Assembly: GCF_022370755.2 (NCBI RefSeq)
Contig: NZ_CP092364.2
Location: 4,278,001 to 4,342,000, forward strand
DNA length: 64,000 bases
Source: Mycolicibacterium goodii
GTDB lineage: Bacteria; Actinomycetota; Actinomycetes; Mycobacteriales; Mycobacteriaceae
Direction of reading: 5' to 3'
Numbering within the stretch: the stretch's first letter is position 1; every line of letters starts with the position of its first letter. Below the pieces are notes generated by a model, which ran no database searches, was not told where the DNA came from, and worked only from the letters and a program-made list of their open reading frames with translations. A program made the position numbers and the translations under genes. Shown one piece after another: positions 10,172 to 22,302 of the stretch.

Positions 10172-10930
10172 GTGCTGGGGCTCCCCGACCAGATAACGGC
10201 GTGCCTGTTCGACCTTGACGGCGTGCTCACGGATACGGCCAGCGTGCACAAGAAGGCCTGGAAGGCGATGTTCGACGAGTATCTACGCGCGCGGGCGCAG
10301 GCCACCGGTGAACCGTTCGTCGCGTTCGACATCGGCGGCGACTACCTGCGGTACGTCGACGGCAAGCGGCGTGAGGATGGGGTCCGGTCGTTTTTGTGCA
10401 GCCGCGGTATCGAGCTGCCCGAGGGCGGACCGGATGACCCGGCGGACGCCGAAACCGTGCATGGCCTGGGAAATCGCAAGAACGACATGTTCCACATGAC
10501 GTTGAGGAAGGATGGCGTCGAGGTGTTCGAGGGGTCCCGACGATATCTGGAGGCGGCAGCGGCCGCGGGCCTGCGTCGCGCGGTGGTGTCGTCGAGTGCC
10601 AACACGCGTGAGGTGTTGGAGATCACCGGCCTCGCACCGTTGATCGAGCACCGTGTCGACGGCGTGACGATGCGCGATGAGAACCTCGCAGGCAAGCCCG
10701 CTCCCGACAGTTTCCTGCGCGCCGCCGAACTTCTGGATATCGCGCCCGCCGATGCCGCGGTTTTCGAGGACGCGTTGTCGGGTGTGGCCGCGGGGCGGGC
10801 CGGGAAGTTCGGCTTCGTCGTCGGAGTCGACCGCGTGGGACAGGCCGACCAACTGCGTCGCGACGGTGCCGACGTCGTGGTGACCGACCTCGCGCAACTG
10901 CTGACCACCTCGGAGCGGCCGCAGCCATGA
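10172..10930 (+). CDS. HAD-family beta-phosphoglucomutase-like hydrolase
   Basis: 252 residues from a GTG at 10172, chosen because AGGA precedes it and the HAD motif follows after 12 residues. HAD motifs: [11 protein letters not shown] (nucleophile and acid/base Asp), [14 protein letters not shown] lysine and FEDALSG. The cap region and length fit beta-phosphoglucomutase, which turns beta-glucose-1-phosphate into glucose-6-phosphate. The stop overlaps the ATG of a GH65 phosphorylase, which would generate that substrate. The pair corresponds to Rv3400-Rv3401. Confidence 0.9.
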   Translation: MLGLPDQITACLFDLDGVLTDTASVHKKAWKAMFDEYLRARAQATGEPFVAFDIGGDYLRYVDGKRREDGVRSFLCSRGIELPEGGPDDPADAETVHGLGNRKNDMFHMTLRKDGVEVFEGSRRYLEAAAAAGLRRAVVSSSANTREVLEITGLAPLIEHRVDGVTMRDENLAGKPAPDSFLRAAELLDIAPADAAVFEDALSGVAAGRAGKFGFVVGVDRVGQADQLRRDGADVVVTDLAQLLTTSERPQP

Positions 10931-13290
10931 TGATCAGCCATGAGGCGTACCCGGTCGAACCGTGGCAGGTACGTGAGACGCGACTGGATCTGGACCTGTT
11001 GGCGCAGTCGGAATCGCTGTTCGCGTTGTCGAACGGCCACATCGGTTTGCGGGGCAATCTCGAAGAAGGTGAACCGCACGGCCTTCCGGGCACGTATCTC
11101 GCCGGGTTCTTCGAGATGCGCCCTCTGCCGTACGCGGAGGCCGGATTCGGATACCCAGAGGCCGGCCAGACGGTGGTCAACGTCACCAACGGCAAGATCC
11201 TGAGACTGTTGGTCGATGACGAGCCGTTCGACGTGCGCTACGGCGAGCTGATCGACCACGAGCGCACGCTCGACATGCGCGCAGGCACCCTCAACCGCCG
11301 CGCCCACTGGTGCTCGCCCGCGGGCAAGCAGGTGCGCGTCGAATCCACACGCCTGGTGTCACTGGCCCACCGCGGGGTCGCTGCCATCGAGTACATCGTG
11401 GAAGCCGTCGATCAGTTCGTCCGTGTCACAGTGCAATCCGAGCTCGTCGCCAACGAGGACCAGCCGGAGTCGCCCGACGATCCCCGCGTCGCGGCGATCC
11501 TCAAGAACCCGTTGCACCCTGTGCACCACGAGAAGACCTCTCACGGTGCTCTTCTCGTGCACCGCACGCAGGCGAGCGGACTCATGATGGCCGCCGCGAT
11601 GGATCACGACGTCGAGGTGCCGGGACGCGTCGAGGTCAGCACCGACGCCTACGAGGACCTCGCACGCACCACCGTCATCTGCGGGCTGCGCCCCGGCCAG
11701 AAGCTGCGCATCGTCAAGTATCTGGCGTACGGGTGGTCGAGTCTGCGGTCACGGCCCGCGCTGCGCGATCAGGCCGCGGGTGCCATCACGGGTGCGAGGT
11801 ACAGCGGTTGGCACGGACTGCTGGAGTCCCAGCGGGCCTACCTCGACGAGTTCTGGGACAGCGCCGATGTCGAGGTCGAGGGTGACCCGGACTGCCAGCA
11901 GGCCGTGCGGTTCGGCCTGTTCCACGTCCTGCAGGCCAGTGCGCGCGCCGAACGCCGCGCCATCGCGGGCAAAGGACTCACCGGCACGGGCTACGACGGG
12001 CATGCCTTCTGGGACACCGAGGGTTTCGTGCTGCCGGTGCTGACGTACACCAAACCGCAGGCCGCGGCCGACGCGTTGCGATGGCGCGCATCCACGCTCG
12101 ACCTCGCGCGGGAGCGCGCGGCGCTGCTGGACCTCAAGGGTGCGAGTTTTCCGTGGCGCACCATCCGCGGCGAGGAATGTTCGGCCTACTGGCCCGCGGG
12201 AACCGCGGCGTGGCACATCAATGCCGACATCGCGATGGCGTTCGAACGCTATCGCATTGTGACCGGTGATGATTCGCTGGAGCAGGAGTGCGGGCTCGAG
12301 GTCCTCGTCGACACCGCGCGGCTGTGGATGTCGCTGGGTCACCACGACCGCCACGGCGTGTGGCATCTGGACGGGGTCACCGGACCCGACGAGTACACCG
12401 CGGTGGTGCGCGACAACGTGTTCACCAATCTGATGGCGTCCCACAATCTTCGCGTCGCCGCCGACGCGTGCATCCGCCATCCGGACGCGGCGTACGCGCT
12501 GGGCGTCACCACCGAGGGGACCGCGGCGTGGCGCGACGCGGCCGACGCCGCGCACATTCCCTATGACGAGGAACTGGGCGTGCACCAGCAGTGCGAGGGA
12601 TTCACGACGTTGGCGGAGTGGGACTTCTCGTCCAACACCATCTACCCGCTGCTGATGAACGAACCGTACGTACGGCTGTACCCGGCGCAGGTGCTCAAGC
12701 AGGCGGATCTCGTGCTCGCGATGCAGTGGCAGAGCCACGCGTTCACCCCCGAACAGAAGGCTCGGAACGTCGATTACTACGAGCGCCGCACGACGCGTGA
12801 CTCGTCACTGTCGGCATGCACGCAGGCCGTCATGTGCGCCGAGGTGGGCCACCTCGAACTCGCCCACGACTACACCTATGAAGCCGCGATGATCGATCTG
12901 CGCGATCTGCACCGCAACACCCGCGACGGTCTGCACATGGCATCGTTGGCCGGAGCGTGGACCGCGTTGGTCGCCGGGTTCGGCGGGCTTCGCGACGACG
13001 AGGGCATCCTGTCCCTGGATCCGCATCTGCCGGACGGAATTTCATGCCTGCGCTTCCGGGTGCGCTGGAGGGGATTCCGGGTGACGGTGGAGGCCAATCA
13101 CTCCGATGTGACGTACACGGTTCGCGACGGGCCGGATGGCACACTGACCGTCCGGCACGCCGGTGAGGAGCTGGTACTCAAGTCGTCGAATCCGACCACG
13201 GTCGCGGTGCGGCCGCGCCATCCGCTGTTGCCGCCGCCCCCGCAGCCCCCCGGACGGGCGCCGTTGCGTCGCAGGCCCGCTGGCCATTGA
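10927..13290 (+). CDS. Glycoside hydrolase family 65 disaccharide phosphorylase
   Basis: 787 residues. GH65 enzymes such as maltose, trehalose and kojibiose phosphorylases split alpha-glucosides with phosphate, inverting to beta-glucose-1-phosphate. An N-terminal beta-sandwich (about 1-270) leads into the (alpha/alpha)6 barrel. The general-acid glutamate sits in [11 protein letters not shown], as in other GH65 members, with the phosphate-binding region near [11 protein letters not shown] at 10927 overlaps the upstream TGA; ATG at 10930 is an equal alternative. Coupling to a beta-phosphoglucomutase makes a route from disaccharide to glucose-6-phosphate. Which disaccharide cannot be told from sequence. 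Confidence 0.92.
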   Translation: MMISHEAYPVEPWQVRETRLDLDLLAQSESLFALSNGHIGLRGNLEEGEPHGLPGTYLAGFFEMRPLPYAEAGFGYPEAGQTVVNVTNGKILRLLVDDEPFDVRYGELIDHERTLDMRAGTLNRRAHWCSPAGKQVRVESTRLVSLAHRGVAAIEYIVEAVDQFVRVTVQSELVANEDQPESPDDPRVAAILKNPLHPVHHEKTSHGALLVHRTQASGLMMAAAMDHDVEVPGRVEVSTDAYEDLARTTVICGLRPGQKLRIVKYLAYGWSSLRSRPALRDQAAGAITGARYSGWHGLLESQRAYLDEFWDSADVEVEGDPDCQQAVRFGLFHVLQASARAERRAIAGKGLTGTGYDGHAFWDTEGFVLPVLTYTKPQAAADALRWRASTLDLARERAALLDLKGASFPWRTIRGEECSAYWPAGTAAWHINADIAMAFERYRIVTGDDSLEQECGLEVLVDTARLWMSLGHHDRHGVWHLDGVTGPDEYTAVVRDNVFTNLMASHNLRVAADACIRHPDAAYALGVTTEGTAAWRDAADAAHIPYDEELGVHQQCEGFTTLAEWDFSSNTIYPLLMNEPYVRLYPAQVLKQADLVLAMQWQSHAFTPEQKARNVDYYERRTTRDSSLSACTQAVMCAEVGHLELAHDYTYEAAMIDLRDLHRNTRDGLHMASLAGAWTALVAGFGGLRDDEGILSLDPHLPDGISCLRFRVRWRGFRVTVEANHSDVTYTVRDGPDGTLTVRHAGEELVLKSSNPTTVAVRPRHPLLPPPPQPPGRAPLRRRPAGH

Positions 13291-13419
13291 GCCACCGGGA
13301 CGCGCGAGGTCGGGTCGGTTGTCGTCGCGGCGAGCCGCGCCAGTTCCCGGCCCGGGTCGCGCAAGCGCCGGGCGCCGAACCTGCCTGGCATCTACCGGTG
13401 ATGTGATCCGTACGTCCTG

Positions 13420-14097
13420 TTACCGCTGGCCGGTGCTCAGTGCGAGCTTCTTGTGGCTCGGCATACCGCCGGTCGCCTCGAACACCACGCGCTTACCGAT
13501 CTCGACCGCATGGTCGGCGAACCGCTCGTAATAGCGGCTGAGCAGCGCAACGTCGACCGCACAGCTCACACCGTCCTGCCACTTGTGGTCCATCAGAAGA
13601 GTGAACAGGTGCCGGTGTTCGGCGTCGACCGCGTCGTCCTCGTCGCGCAGCCTCGCGGCGGTGTCCGGGTCCCGCGAGATCAACACCTCCTGTGCGGTCC
13701 TGGCGAGCTTGACCGCGCCGGCACCCATCGCGGCGAAGCTGGCGCGGACGTCGGCAGGCACGGCGCAGTCCGGATGCCGCAACCTCGAGATACGCGCGAC
13801 GTGTGACGCGAGCGCACCCATGCGGTCCAGATCGGCTGCGATGTGCATCGATCCGACGACCATGCGCAGTTCACTGGCCACCGGCTGTTGCAGCGCGAGC
13901 AGTTTGAAGACGGTCTGCTCGACATGCCTGTCACGCAGCGCGATGAGTTCGTGGGTGTCGAGAACCTCTTCGGCCAGCAGCAGGTCGGCTTGCAGGAGAG
14001 CCTGCGTCGCGCGCTCCATCGCACTCGCTGCCAGACCGCACATCTCTCCCAGCTCGGCGCTCAGGGCGGTGAGCTGCTCATGGAACGCAGTCCGCAT
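13420..14097 (-). CDS. phoU: PhoU-type phosphate signalling regulator
   Basis: 225 residues. Start placed at 14097 because GGGAGGA lies 7 nt upstream and the sequence then begins with the PhoU repeat MRTAFHEQL. Two PhoU helical-bundle repeats are visible (about 1-100 and 115-210), with acidic metal-binding motifs such as [11 protein letters not shown] and [13 protein letters not shown]. PhoU proteins (PhoY in mycobacteria) link the Pst transporter to the SenX3-RegX3 kinase and shut off phosphate-starvation genes. No pst genes are nearby; the gene stands alone between GH65 and choD. Confidence 0.92.
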   Translation of the reverse strand: MRTAFHEQLTALSAELGEMCGLAASAMERATQALLQADLLLAEEVLDTHELIALRDRHVEQTVFKLLALQQPVASELRMVVGSMHIAADLDRMGALASHVARISRLRHPDCAVPADVRASFAAMGAGAVKLARTAQEVLISRDPDTAARLRDEDDAVDAEHRHLFTLLMDHKWQDGVSCAVDVALLSRYYERFADHAVEIGKRVVFEATGGMPSHKKLALSTGQR

Positions 14098-14179
14098 GTC
14101 GGTGTCCTCCCCGCCGGGAGCCACACGCCCCCAGATGGCACCGTAGGTACCCAATCCGGGGGCACTTCAATCCTGGCCG

Positions 14180-15916
14180 TTATCCGGCCGAGCTGACCGG
14201 TTCGATCGGCAGCCGGCGCAACGCCCCGGGCGCGTCGGCGGGCACAACGGGGTGCTCGGGCGCGATCGGTGCGAGGCGCCGGTACGGCTCCCCCTGGGCG
14301 GGCCGCTGATCCTGCTCACCCTTGTTGGGCCACAGCGACGTCGCCCGCTCGGCCTGAGCGGTGATGGACAGCGACGGGTTCACGCCGAGGTTGGCCGAGA
14401 TCGCCGCGCCGTCCATGACGTGCAGCGTCGGGTAGTTGTACACCCGGTGATAGGGGTCGATGACGCCGGATTCCGGGCTGTCGCCGATCGCCGCGCCACC
14501 GAGGAAGTGCGCGGTCAGCGGGATGTTGAACAATTCACCCCACGTCCCGCCCGCGACGCCGTCGATCTTCTTGGCGATGCGCCGGGTGACCTCGTTGCCC
14601 ACGGGGATCCAGGTCGGGTTCGGCGCCCCATGGCCCTGCCTGCTCAGGTAGCGGCGGATGCCGAGGCGGTTGCGTTTGGTGTAGGTGGTGATCGAGTTGT
14701 CGAGGTGCTGCATGACCAGTGCGATGAGCGTGCGCTCGCTCCAGCGGTGCACGTTGAGCAGGCGCAGCGTGCCTCGGGGATCGTCGGCTGCGTTGCGCAG
14801 CAACTGCTTCCAACGCGGGATGCCCGCGCCGTCGGGTCCGTCGCCATCGGTCATCAGCGTCTGCAGCAGCCCCATCGCGTTGGAACCCTTGCCGTAGCGC
14901 ACCGGCTCGATGTGGGTGTCGGGCGTCGGGTGGATCGACGACGTGATCGCCACACCGTGGGTGAGGTCCAGATCCGGCGTGATCTCGTAGCGGCCTGCGC
15001 CGACGATGGATTCGGAGTTGGTGCGGGTCAGCACGCCCAGACGCGACGACAGCTTGGGCAGCTTGCCGGTGTCGCGCATGTTGAACAGCAACCGCTGCGT
15101 CCCCCAGGTGCCCGCGGCCAGCGCCACATGCGTCGCGGTGAACGACCGCTTGTCCTTGCGCACCCACCGGCCCGTGCGCACCGTGTCGACGCGCCAGGTG
15201 CCGTCGGGCTCCTGCTCGAACCCGGACACCGTTCGCAGCGGGTGGACCTCCGCGCCGGCCCGTTCGGCCAAACCCAGGTAGTTCTTCAGCAGCGTGTTCT
15301 TGGCGCCGTAGCGGCAGCCGGTCATGCATGATCCGCACTCGATGCACCCGGTGCGGTCCGGGCCCACGCCACCGAAGTAGGGATCGGGCACGGTCTTGCC
15401 GGGCGTCTTCGCCCCGTCGGGACCGAAGAACACACCGACCGGTGTCGGCACGAACGTGTCCCCAACGCCCATGTCGTCGGCGACCTGCTTCACCACCCGG
15501 TCGGCGTCGGTGAAGGTCGGGTTGGTGACGACGCCGAGCATTCGCTGGGCCTGGTCGTAGTGCGGCGTCAATTCGGCACGCCAGTCGGTGATGCCGGCCC
15601 ACTGCCGATCTTTGAAGAACGGCTCCGGCGGCACGTACAGCGTGTTGGCGTAGTTGAGGGATCCACCGCCGACGCCCGCACCGGCCAGGATCATCACGTT
15701 GCGCAGCAGGTGGATGCGCTGGATGCCGTAGCAACCGAGCTTGGGGGCCCACAGGAATTTGCGCAGCTGCCACGAGGTCTTGGCGAACTCCTCGTCGGAG
15801 AAGCGCCGACCCGCTTCGAGCACACCCACCCGGTAGCCCTTTTCGGTGAGGCGTAGCGCGCTCACGCTGCCGCCGAATCCCGAACCGATCACCAAGACGT
15901 CGTAGTCAGGCTTCAT
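14180..15916 (-). CDS. choD: GMC oxidoreductase, cholesterol oxidase ChoD type
   Basis: 578 residues, the same length I recall for M. tuberculosis ChoD (Rv3409c). The FAD-binding motif is at the N-terminus (VLVIGSGFGGSVSALRL). A Cys cluster (CIECGSCMTGC, about residue 200) and a C-terminal GMC domain (HFLGGAAIGDSPESGV, HVMDGAAISANLGVNPS) follow. The annotation as cholesterol oxidase is traditional; in mycobacteria cholesterol catabolism uses other dehydrogenases, so the real substrate may be another sterol or alcohol. It is followed by neither sterol genes nor a partner oxidase. A TTACC/GGTAA inverted repeat lies just upstream. Confidence 0.9.
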   Translation of the reverse strand: MKPDYDVLVIGSGFGGSVSALRLTEKGYRVGVLEAGRRFSDEEFAKTSWQLRKFLWAPKLGCYGIQRIHLLRNVMILAGAGVGGGSLNYANTLYVPPEPFFKDRQWAGITDWRAELTPHYDQAQRMLGVVTNPTFTDADRVVKQVADDMGVGDTFVPTPVGVFFGPDGAKTPGKTVPDPYFGGVGPDRTGCIECGSCMTGCRYGAKNTLLKNYLGLAERAGAEVHPLRTVSGFEQEPDGTWRVDTVRTGRWVRKDKRSFTATHVALAAGTWGTQRLLFNMRDTGKLPKLSSRLGVLTRTNSESIVGAGRYEITPDLDLTHGVAITSSIHPTPDTHIEPVRYGKGSNAMGLLQTLMTDGDGPDGAGIPRWKQLLRNAADDPRGTLRLLNVHRWSERTLIALVMQHLDNSITTYTKRNRLGIRRYLSRQGHGAPNPTWIPVGNEVTRRIAKKIDGVAGGTWGELFNIPLTAHFLGGAAIGDSPESGVIDPYHRVYNYPTLHVMDGAAISANLGVNPSLSITAQAERATSLWPNKGEQDQRPAQGEPYRRLAPIAPEHPVVPADAPGALRRLPIEPVSSAG

Positions 15917-15931
15917 GGCAACCAGTATGGA

Positions 15932-15945
15932 TTACCGGCGGGTAA
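15932..15945. promoter_or_regulatory. Inverted repeat upstream of choD
   Basis: TTACC-GGCG-GGTAA, perfect 5-bp arms, 16 nt upstream of the choD start in the 68-nt gap to guaB3. Size and place fit a repressor site; the cognate regulator is unknown. Confidence 0.35.
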
Positions 15946-15984
15946 CTTTCTAGACAGGAGGGCCTAACTTGTAAAGCTGCCGAC

Positions 15985-17121
15985 TCAGCTCCCGACCGTC
16001 AGGCCCACCTTCTGAAATTCCTTGAGATCGCAGTAGCCGGCCTTGGCCATCGACCGGCGCAGACCGCCGACCAGGTTCAGTGAGCCGAACGGGTCATCGG
16101 ACGGGCCGTTGAGCACCTGCTCGAGCGACGGGCGCTCGCCGAGCGCCACCTGCAGCAGGGCGCCACGCGGCAACGACGGGTGCGCCGCCGCCGACGGCCA
16201 GAACCAGCCGTTGCCCAGCGCCTCGGCCGACGTCGCGAGCGGTGTGCCGAGCACAACGGCGTCGGCGCCGCAGGCGATGGCCTTGGCGAGGTCGCCGGAA
16301 CTGTGGATGTCACCGTCGGCGAGCACGTGCACATACCGGCCGCCGGTCTCGTCGAGATACTCCCGACGCGCGGCGGCGGCGTCGGCGATCGCGGTGGCCA
16401 TCGGGACGCTGATGCCGAGCACCTCGTCGCTGGTGGTCACACCGCTCGTCGAGCCGTAGCCGACGATGACGCCGGCCGCCCCGGTGCGCATGAGGTGCAG
16501 CGCGGTGCGGTGGTCCAGCACGCCGCCGGCCACCACGGGCACGTCGAGTTCGGAGATGAAGGTCTTGAGGTTGAGCGGCTCGCCGTCCGACGCCACACGT
16601 TCGGCAGAGATGATCGTGCCCTGGATGACCAGCAGGTCGATTCCGGCCGCCACCAACGTCGGAGTCAGCGCCTGCGCGTTCTGGGGGCTGACGCGCACCG
16701 CGGTGGTCACGCCGGCCTCCCGGATGCGGGCCACCGCCGCACCGAGCAGATCGGGATCCAGCGGGGCGGAGTGCAACTGCTGCAGCAGGCGGATCGCGGC
16801 GGACGGCTCCGGTTCCTTGGCGGCCACCTCGACCACCTGCGCGATCTTCTCCTCGACGTCGGCGTGACGGCCGATCAGGCCCTCGCCGTTGAGGACGCCG
16901 AGCCCGCCGAGACGGCCCATCTCGATCGCGAACTCCGGCGACACCAACGCATCCGTGGGGTGCGAGACCACCGGGATCTCGAACCGGTAGGCGTCGAGCT
17001 GCCAGGCCGTCGACACGTCCTTCGACGACCGCGTACGGCGCGACGGGACGATCGTGACATCTTCGAGTTCGTAAGTGCGGCGGGCGGTTCTGCCCATGCC
17101 GATTTCAACCATGTCACGCAT
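15985..17121 (-). CDS. guaB3: IMP dehydrogenase-like protein GuaB3
   Basis: 378 residues, about 135 shorter than IMPDH because the CBS domain pair is missing. It is a TIM-barrel protein of the IMPDH/GMP reductase family (IVPSRRTRSSKDV, VVAGGVLDHRTALHLM, ADGDIHSSGDLAKAIACGADAV). The usual IMPDH loop SICTTR is not present; at that place GYGSTSGVTTSDEV is found, so classic IMPDH chemistry is doubtful. It corresponds to Rv3410c. The gap to guaB2 upstream is 19 nt, so the two are co-transcribed. Confidence 0.92.
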   Translation of the reverse strand: MRDMVEIGMGRTARRTYELEDVTIVPSRRTRSSKDVSTAWQLDAYRFEIPVVSHPTDALVSPEFAIEMGRLGGLGVLNGEGLIGRHADVEEKIAQVVEVAAKEPEPSAAIRLLQQLHSAPLDPDLLGAAVARIREAGVTTAVRVSPQNAQALTPTLVAAGIDLLVIQGTIISAERVASDGEPLNLKTFISELDVPVVAGGVLDHRTALHLMRTGAAGVIVGYGSTSGVTTSDEVLGISVPMATAIADAAAARREYLDETGGRYVHVLADGDIHSSGDLAKAIACGADAVVLGTPLATSAEALGNGWFWPSAAAHPSLPRGALLQVALGERPSLEQVLNGPSDDPFGSLNLVGGLRRSMAKAGYCDLKEFQKVGLTVGS

Positions 17122-17140
17122 GACTGAAGGGTCCCCCTGT

Positions 17141-19237
<2,097 letters not shown>

Positions 19238-19264
19238 TCAGCGCTCACTGACGCCGCACTGACG

Positions 19265-20419
19265 TCAGTTCCCGCCCATCCCCGGGAGCAGGGGAATCTC
19301 CACTGTCGGCACTGCCGGTGCCACAGGTTCTGCCGGCTCCGCACCTCCACCCCGACCCGAGCGTGCCTGCGTGGGCAACGTCATCGTCGTGGTGGTCACC
19401 GCGGTGCGCGGCAGCGACGGCGCAGTGGGCTCATCGGTCGGCTCTTCCGGCGCGCTCGGCGGGGCCGGGGGCACCGACGTCGGCTCCGGCTGGGCGGGCT
19501 CTTCCTCTGTCGGCGACGGCAGCTGCACCGGACTCGACGCGGGCGCAGAGGTGGGCGCCGACGTGGGCGACGGGGATGCCGGGGCACTCGTCGGCACGGT
19601 GGTCGGCGTCGGCGTCGCGCTCGTCGGCACGGTGGTCTCGGTCGTCGGTGCCGTCGTCGGTGACGAGTCGCTCGGGGTCTCACCTGGCGAGCTGGGCGTG
19701 GTGTCCGACGGCGACGACGTCTGCGAACCCGGCGTGGTCTGCACGCCCGACGTGTCGGTGGGCGCGGGTGGCGTGATCGTCACCTCGGGCAGCGCCGGTG
19801 GCGGCGCGTCCGGCGGGACCGTGGCGTTGGGATCACGGCTCTCCACCTTGACCGACAACTCCTGCCACTGGGTGACGAGCTGCTGCTTCTGGGCCTCGTC
19901 GTCGACCGTGGCGACGGTCGTTGTCAGGGTCTGCAGTTTCTGCTGGGCCGCCTGCCAGTCACCCTGGTCGATCAGCTGCTGGACCTGCTGCAGTTCGGTC
20001 GAGGCCAACTCGACTGCCACGTCCCGGGTCGGCCGCTCGCCGAACAGGGTGCCGCGCAGGCCGTAGAGCGCATCGCCGGGGCTCGAGCCGTACACCGCAG
20101 CGCCGAAACCGCCGAGGCACAGCACCGCGGCGGCCACCGAGCCGACCAGCGCCAACGGGAGGCGCGGACGGCTGCGTGCCACGGAACGGTCGAGCGCTTC
20201 CACGGCCTCACGCGGGTTGACGATGCCCGTCATCGGCGCCCGGCGCACGTCGTCGCGCCATCCCGCGAGCAGGAATGCGAGCTCGGCCTCTTCGCGGTCG
20301 GTCGAGTAGACCGGCTGTTCGAGCGACAGTGCCTCGATGAAGCGGTCGGTGCGGTTGATCTCATTGAGCGACGGATCACCGCCGTTGGATGTCCAGCGTC
20401 CGAAGTCAGGCATGGTCAC
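19265..20419 (-). CDS. rsdA: Anti-sigma-D factor RsdA
   Basis: 384 residues. The N-terminal cytoplasmic segment (about 1-85, including LSLNEINRTDRFIEAL-type and AFLLAGWRDDVRR motifs) matches the sigma-D-binding part of Rv3413c. A single membrane helix lies at about 92-112 (VGSVAAAVLCLGGFGAAVYG), then a coiled region to about 200 and a long Pro/Thr/Ser-rich external tail to the end. It should hold SigD inactive at the membrane; in M. tuberculosis release is by proteolysis. The start overlaps the end of sigD (ATG at 20419 or 20413), the usual sigma/anti-sigma arrangement. Confidence 0.92.
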   Translation of the reverse strand: MTMPDFGRWTSNGGDPSLNEINRTDRFIEALSLEQPVYSTDREEAELAFLLAGWRDDVRRAPMTGIVNPREAVEALDRSVARSRPRLPLALVGSVAAAVLCLGGFGAAVYGSSPGDALYGLRGTLFGERPTRDVAVELASTELQQVQQLIDQGDWQAAQQKLQTLTTTVATVDDEAQKQQLVTQWQELSVKVESRDPNATVPPDAPPPALPEVTITPPAPTDTSGVQTTPGSQTSSPSDTTPSSPGETPSDSSPTTAPTTETTVPTSATPTPTTVPTSAPASPSPTSAPTSAPASSPVQLPSPTEEEPAQPEPTSVPPAPPSAPEEPTDEPTAPSLPRTAVTTTTMTLPTQARSGRGGGAEPAEPVAPAVPTVEIPLLPGMGGN

Positions 20420-20984
20420 GTCCCGTCGCCATGATCTCCGTCTTCAACCGGGCCAACGCCCGGTGTTGGGCCACCCGGACCGCGCCGGCAGTGCTGCCGA
20501 CGGCTTCTGCGGTCTCTTCGGCACTCATACCGACGACGACACGCAGGATCAAGATCTCACGTTGTTTCTCGGGCAGGATCGACAGCAGCTTGGCCATCCG
20601 CGCCGAAGATTCGGAGTCGATGGCGGATTGCTCGGGCCCGGCGTCCAAGGAGAACCGTTCCGGCACCACGTCGGTGGGTTCGGCGCGGTTCCTGGCTGCC
20701 GCGCGGTGCGCGTCAGCAACCTTGTGCGCAGCGATGCCATAGACAAAGGCCAGGAACGGTCGTCCCTGATCCTTGTAACGCGGCAACGCCGTTATGGCGG
20801 CCAAGCACACCTCCTGCGCAACGTCATCAGCTGAAAGACCACTTCGCTCGGTTGCTCCGATCCTCGCCCGGCAATACCTGACGACGATCGGCCGAATGAT
20901 CTCCAGCACTTCCCGGAGCGCATCTCGATCGCCGGCCACAGCCTCAGCAACGACAGCATCGAGACGGTCTCCCGAACTTGTCAT
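20406..20984 (-). CDS. sigD: ECF-type RNA polymerase sigma factor SigD
   Basis: 192 residues. Sigma region 2 (VRYCRARIG, then DDVAQEVCLAAITALPRY, FLAFVYGIAAHKVADAHR) and region 4 (LSILPEKQREILILRVVVGMSAEETAEAVGSTAGAVRVAQHRAL) are both clear. It directs polymerase to its own regulon under starvation-type conditions and is held by RsdA, encoded immediately downstream with overlapping codons. The gene order sigD-rsdA next to guaB2 is that of M. tuberculosis Rv3414c-Rv3413c. Confidence 0.96.
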   Translation of the reverse strand: MTSSGDRLDAVVAEAVAGDRDALREVLEIIRPIVVRYCRARIGATERSGLSADDVAQEVCLAAITALPRYKDQGRPFLAFVYGIAAHKVADAHRAAARNRAEPTDVVPERFSLDAGPEQSAIDSESSARMAKLLSILPEKQREILILRVVVGMSAEETAEAVGSTAGAVRVAQHRALARLKTEIMATGRDHA

Positions 20985-21074
20985 CGTGGGCGATCTCTCC
21001 AGCGTTACTTGGCACCGACACTCGCGGCGGTTGGCTCAGCTAAACAATAACGATCGGGTGTGTGGGGACCGGCT

Positions 21075-21869
21075 CTAGTGGCTCGACCACACACCACCTC
21101 TGCGACGCACTGTATCGGCGGTGCCATCGCGGATTTCGCGGACCTCATCGAGAGTGTGGGCCGTACTTCCTATGTCCGCGAGCAGACACGCCAGTGCCCA
21201 GCGCAGCGGGACCAAGCCGTTATCACCCGTGGCCCGCAGCGCCTCGTCGGCGACCACGCGCGCATCGTCGAGGCGTCCGGCGCTGCACAGTGCGGCCGCC
21301 AGGACCACGTTGGATTTGACGGCGTGCCGCACCGACGCGTACTCGGTGGCAGCCGCAACACCCCGCTCGGCGTGGGCCACCGCGGCGGCACCGTCTCCCG
21401 TCGACATCGCGAGTTCGGCGCTCACCCACGCGGTCCGCACCGTGACGCGCGCACTGACGTCACCGAGTTCGGTGCGCGCACGTTCGAGCAGTCGCGCCGA
21501 CGCCGCGAACCGTCCGATCCCGAGGGCATCGGCGGCGAGGCCGACGAGGGCGTCGGCGGCCGCATGGCAGTCCGCATCGCGGTGCGCCCACGCCAGCCCG
21601 TCGGCGCCACGCGCGCGGGTGTGCCATCCGAGCTGACGCAGAAACGACGCGCGGGTGCTGTGCGCAAGTGACACCAGCGAACCCGATGACGTCCGGATGA
21701 TCTCGGCGAGCTCGGTGAGCGCGCAGTTGTACCGCCCCTGTCCCCCGGCGGCGACGGCACGTAGCCACCGCTCATGGGGCGTGGACGCGCTCGGGAGGGG
21801 CCACCGGCCGGGATCGTCACCGAACGCCGCGTCGGCCAGCGTTGCGGTCACGTCGTGCATCGCGGTCAT
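21075..21869 (-). CDS. Rv3415c-like helical repeat protein
   Basis: 264 residues, rich in alanine-containing helices with TPR-like periodicity (VSAELAMSTGDGAAAVAHAERGVAAA, LCSAGRLDDARVVADEAL). Position between sigD and whiB3 and length match Rv3415c of M. tuberculosis. Starts at 21869 or 21860 (second Met) are both possible. There is no catalytic motif. Function unknown; TPR-like proteins usually bind other proteins. Confidence 0.85.
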   Translation of the reverse strand: MTAMHDVTATLADAAFGDDPGRWPLPSASTPHERWLRAVAAGGQGRYNCALTELAEIIRTSSGSLVSLAHSTRASFLRQLGWHTRARGADGLAWAHRDADCHAAADALVGLAADALGIGRFAASARLLERARTELGDVSARVTVRTAWVSAELAMSTGDGAAAVAHAERGVAAATEYASVRHAVKSNVVLAAALCSAGRLDDARVVADEALRATGDNGLVPLRWALACLLADIGSTAHTLDEVREIRDGTADTVRRRGGVWSSH

Positions 21870-22302
21870 CGGTTCGCGACGGTATCAACAGGTGTGGCGG
21901 CGCCGGGCCACCGGAACCGATACCGCGGGATTCGCACATGAATGTTGCGCAAACGACAATAGTTAACAATTCATGGCGCGAATGTTAAAGCGAAGTCAAC
22001 CAACTTTCGCCGCCGGGAAATGCGGGTGTTCGCTCGTCCTGCACGATCAGCGGAAACGGGCTAGCCTCCGTTCAACCCCTAACACGCTTGTCTCGGGCAG
22101 CGCATCGGAACGATGAACGTGATGTAAATTCTGGACCTGCTCATATGCGGTTGAGCACACGCTCAGGGTATTGACGTGTTTTATTGAGCACCCCTAGTTT
22201 GTGTGCACGGCAGGTCACCGGCGACACATGCTCAGTCTGATTCCACCGACTCACGCACGCCATCAGTTTCGAAAAGGACGTGCAGGGAGGGGTTTTCCAA
22301 CA
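21870..22302. other. whiB3 upstream region
   Basis: 433 nt without a credible gene and more AT-rich than its surroundings. It holds a CATCG-GAA-CGATG palindrome (22103-22115), a TGAGC-ACAC-GCTCA inverted repeat (22152-22165), and a promoter-like pair just after it. The size of the region suggests several regulators act on whiB3, as is known in other mycobacteria. The part near 21870-22000 should contain the start signals of the divergent Rv3415c-like gene. Confidence 0.6.
22171..22200 (+). promoter_or_regulatory. Putative whiB3 promoter
   Basis: TTGACG (22171-22176), an 18-bp spacer and TAGTTT (22195-22200). Transcription from about 22207 would give a leader of about 95 nt. GGGAGGGG lies 8-15 nt before the ATG. 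A TGAGC/GCTCA repeat sits just upstream of the -35. Confidence 0.5.
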
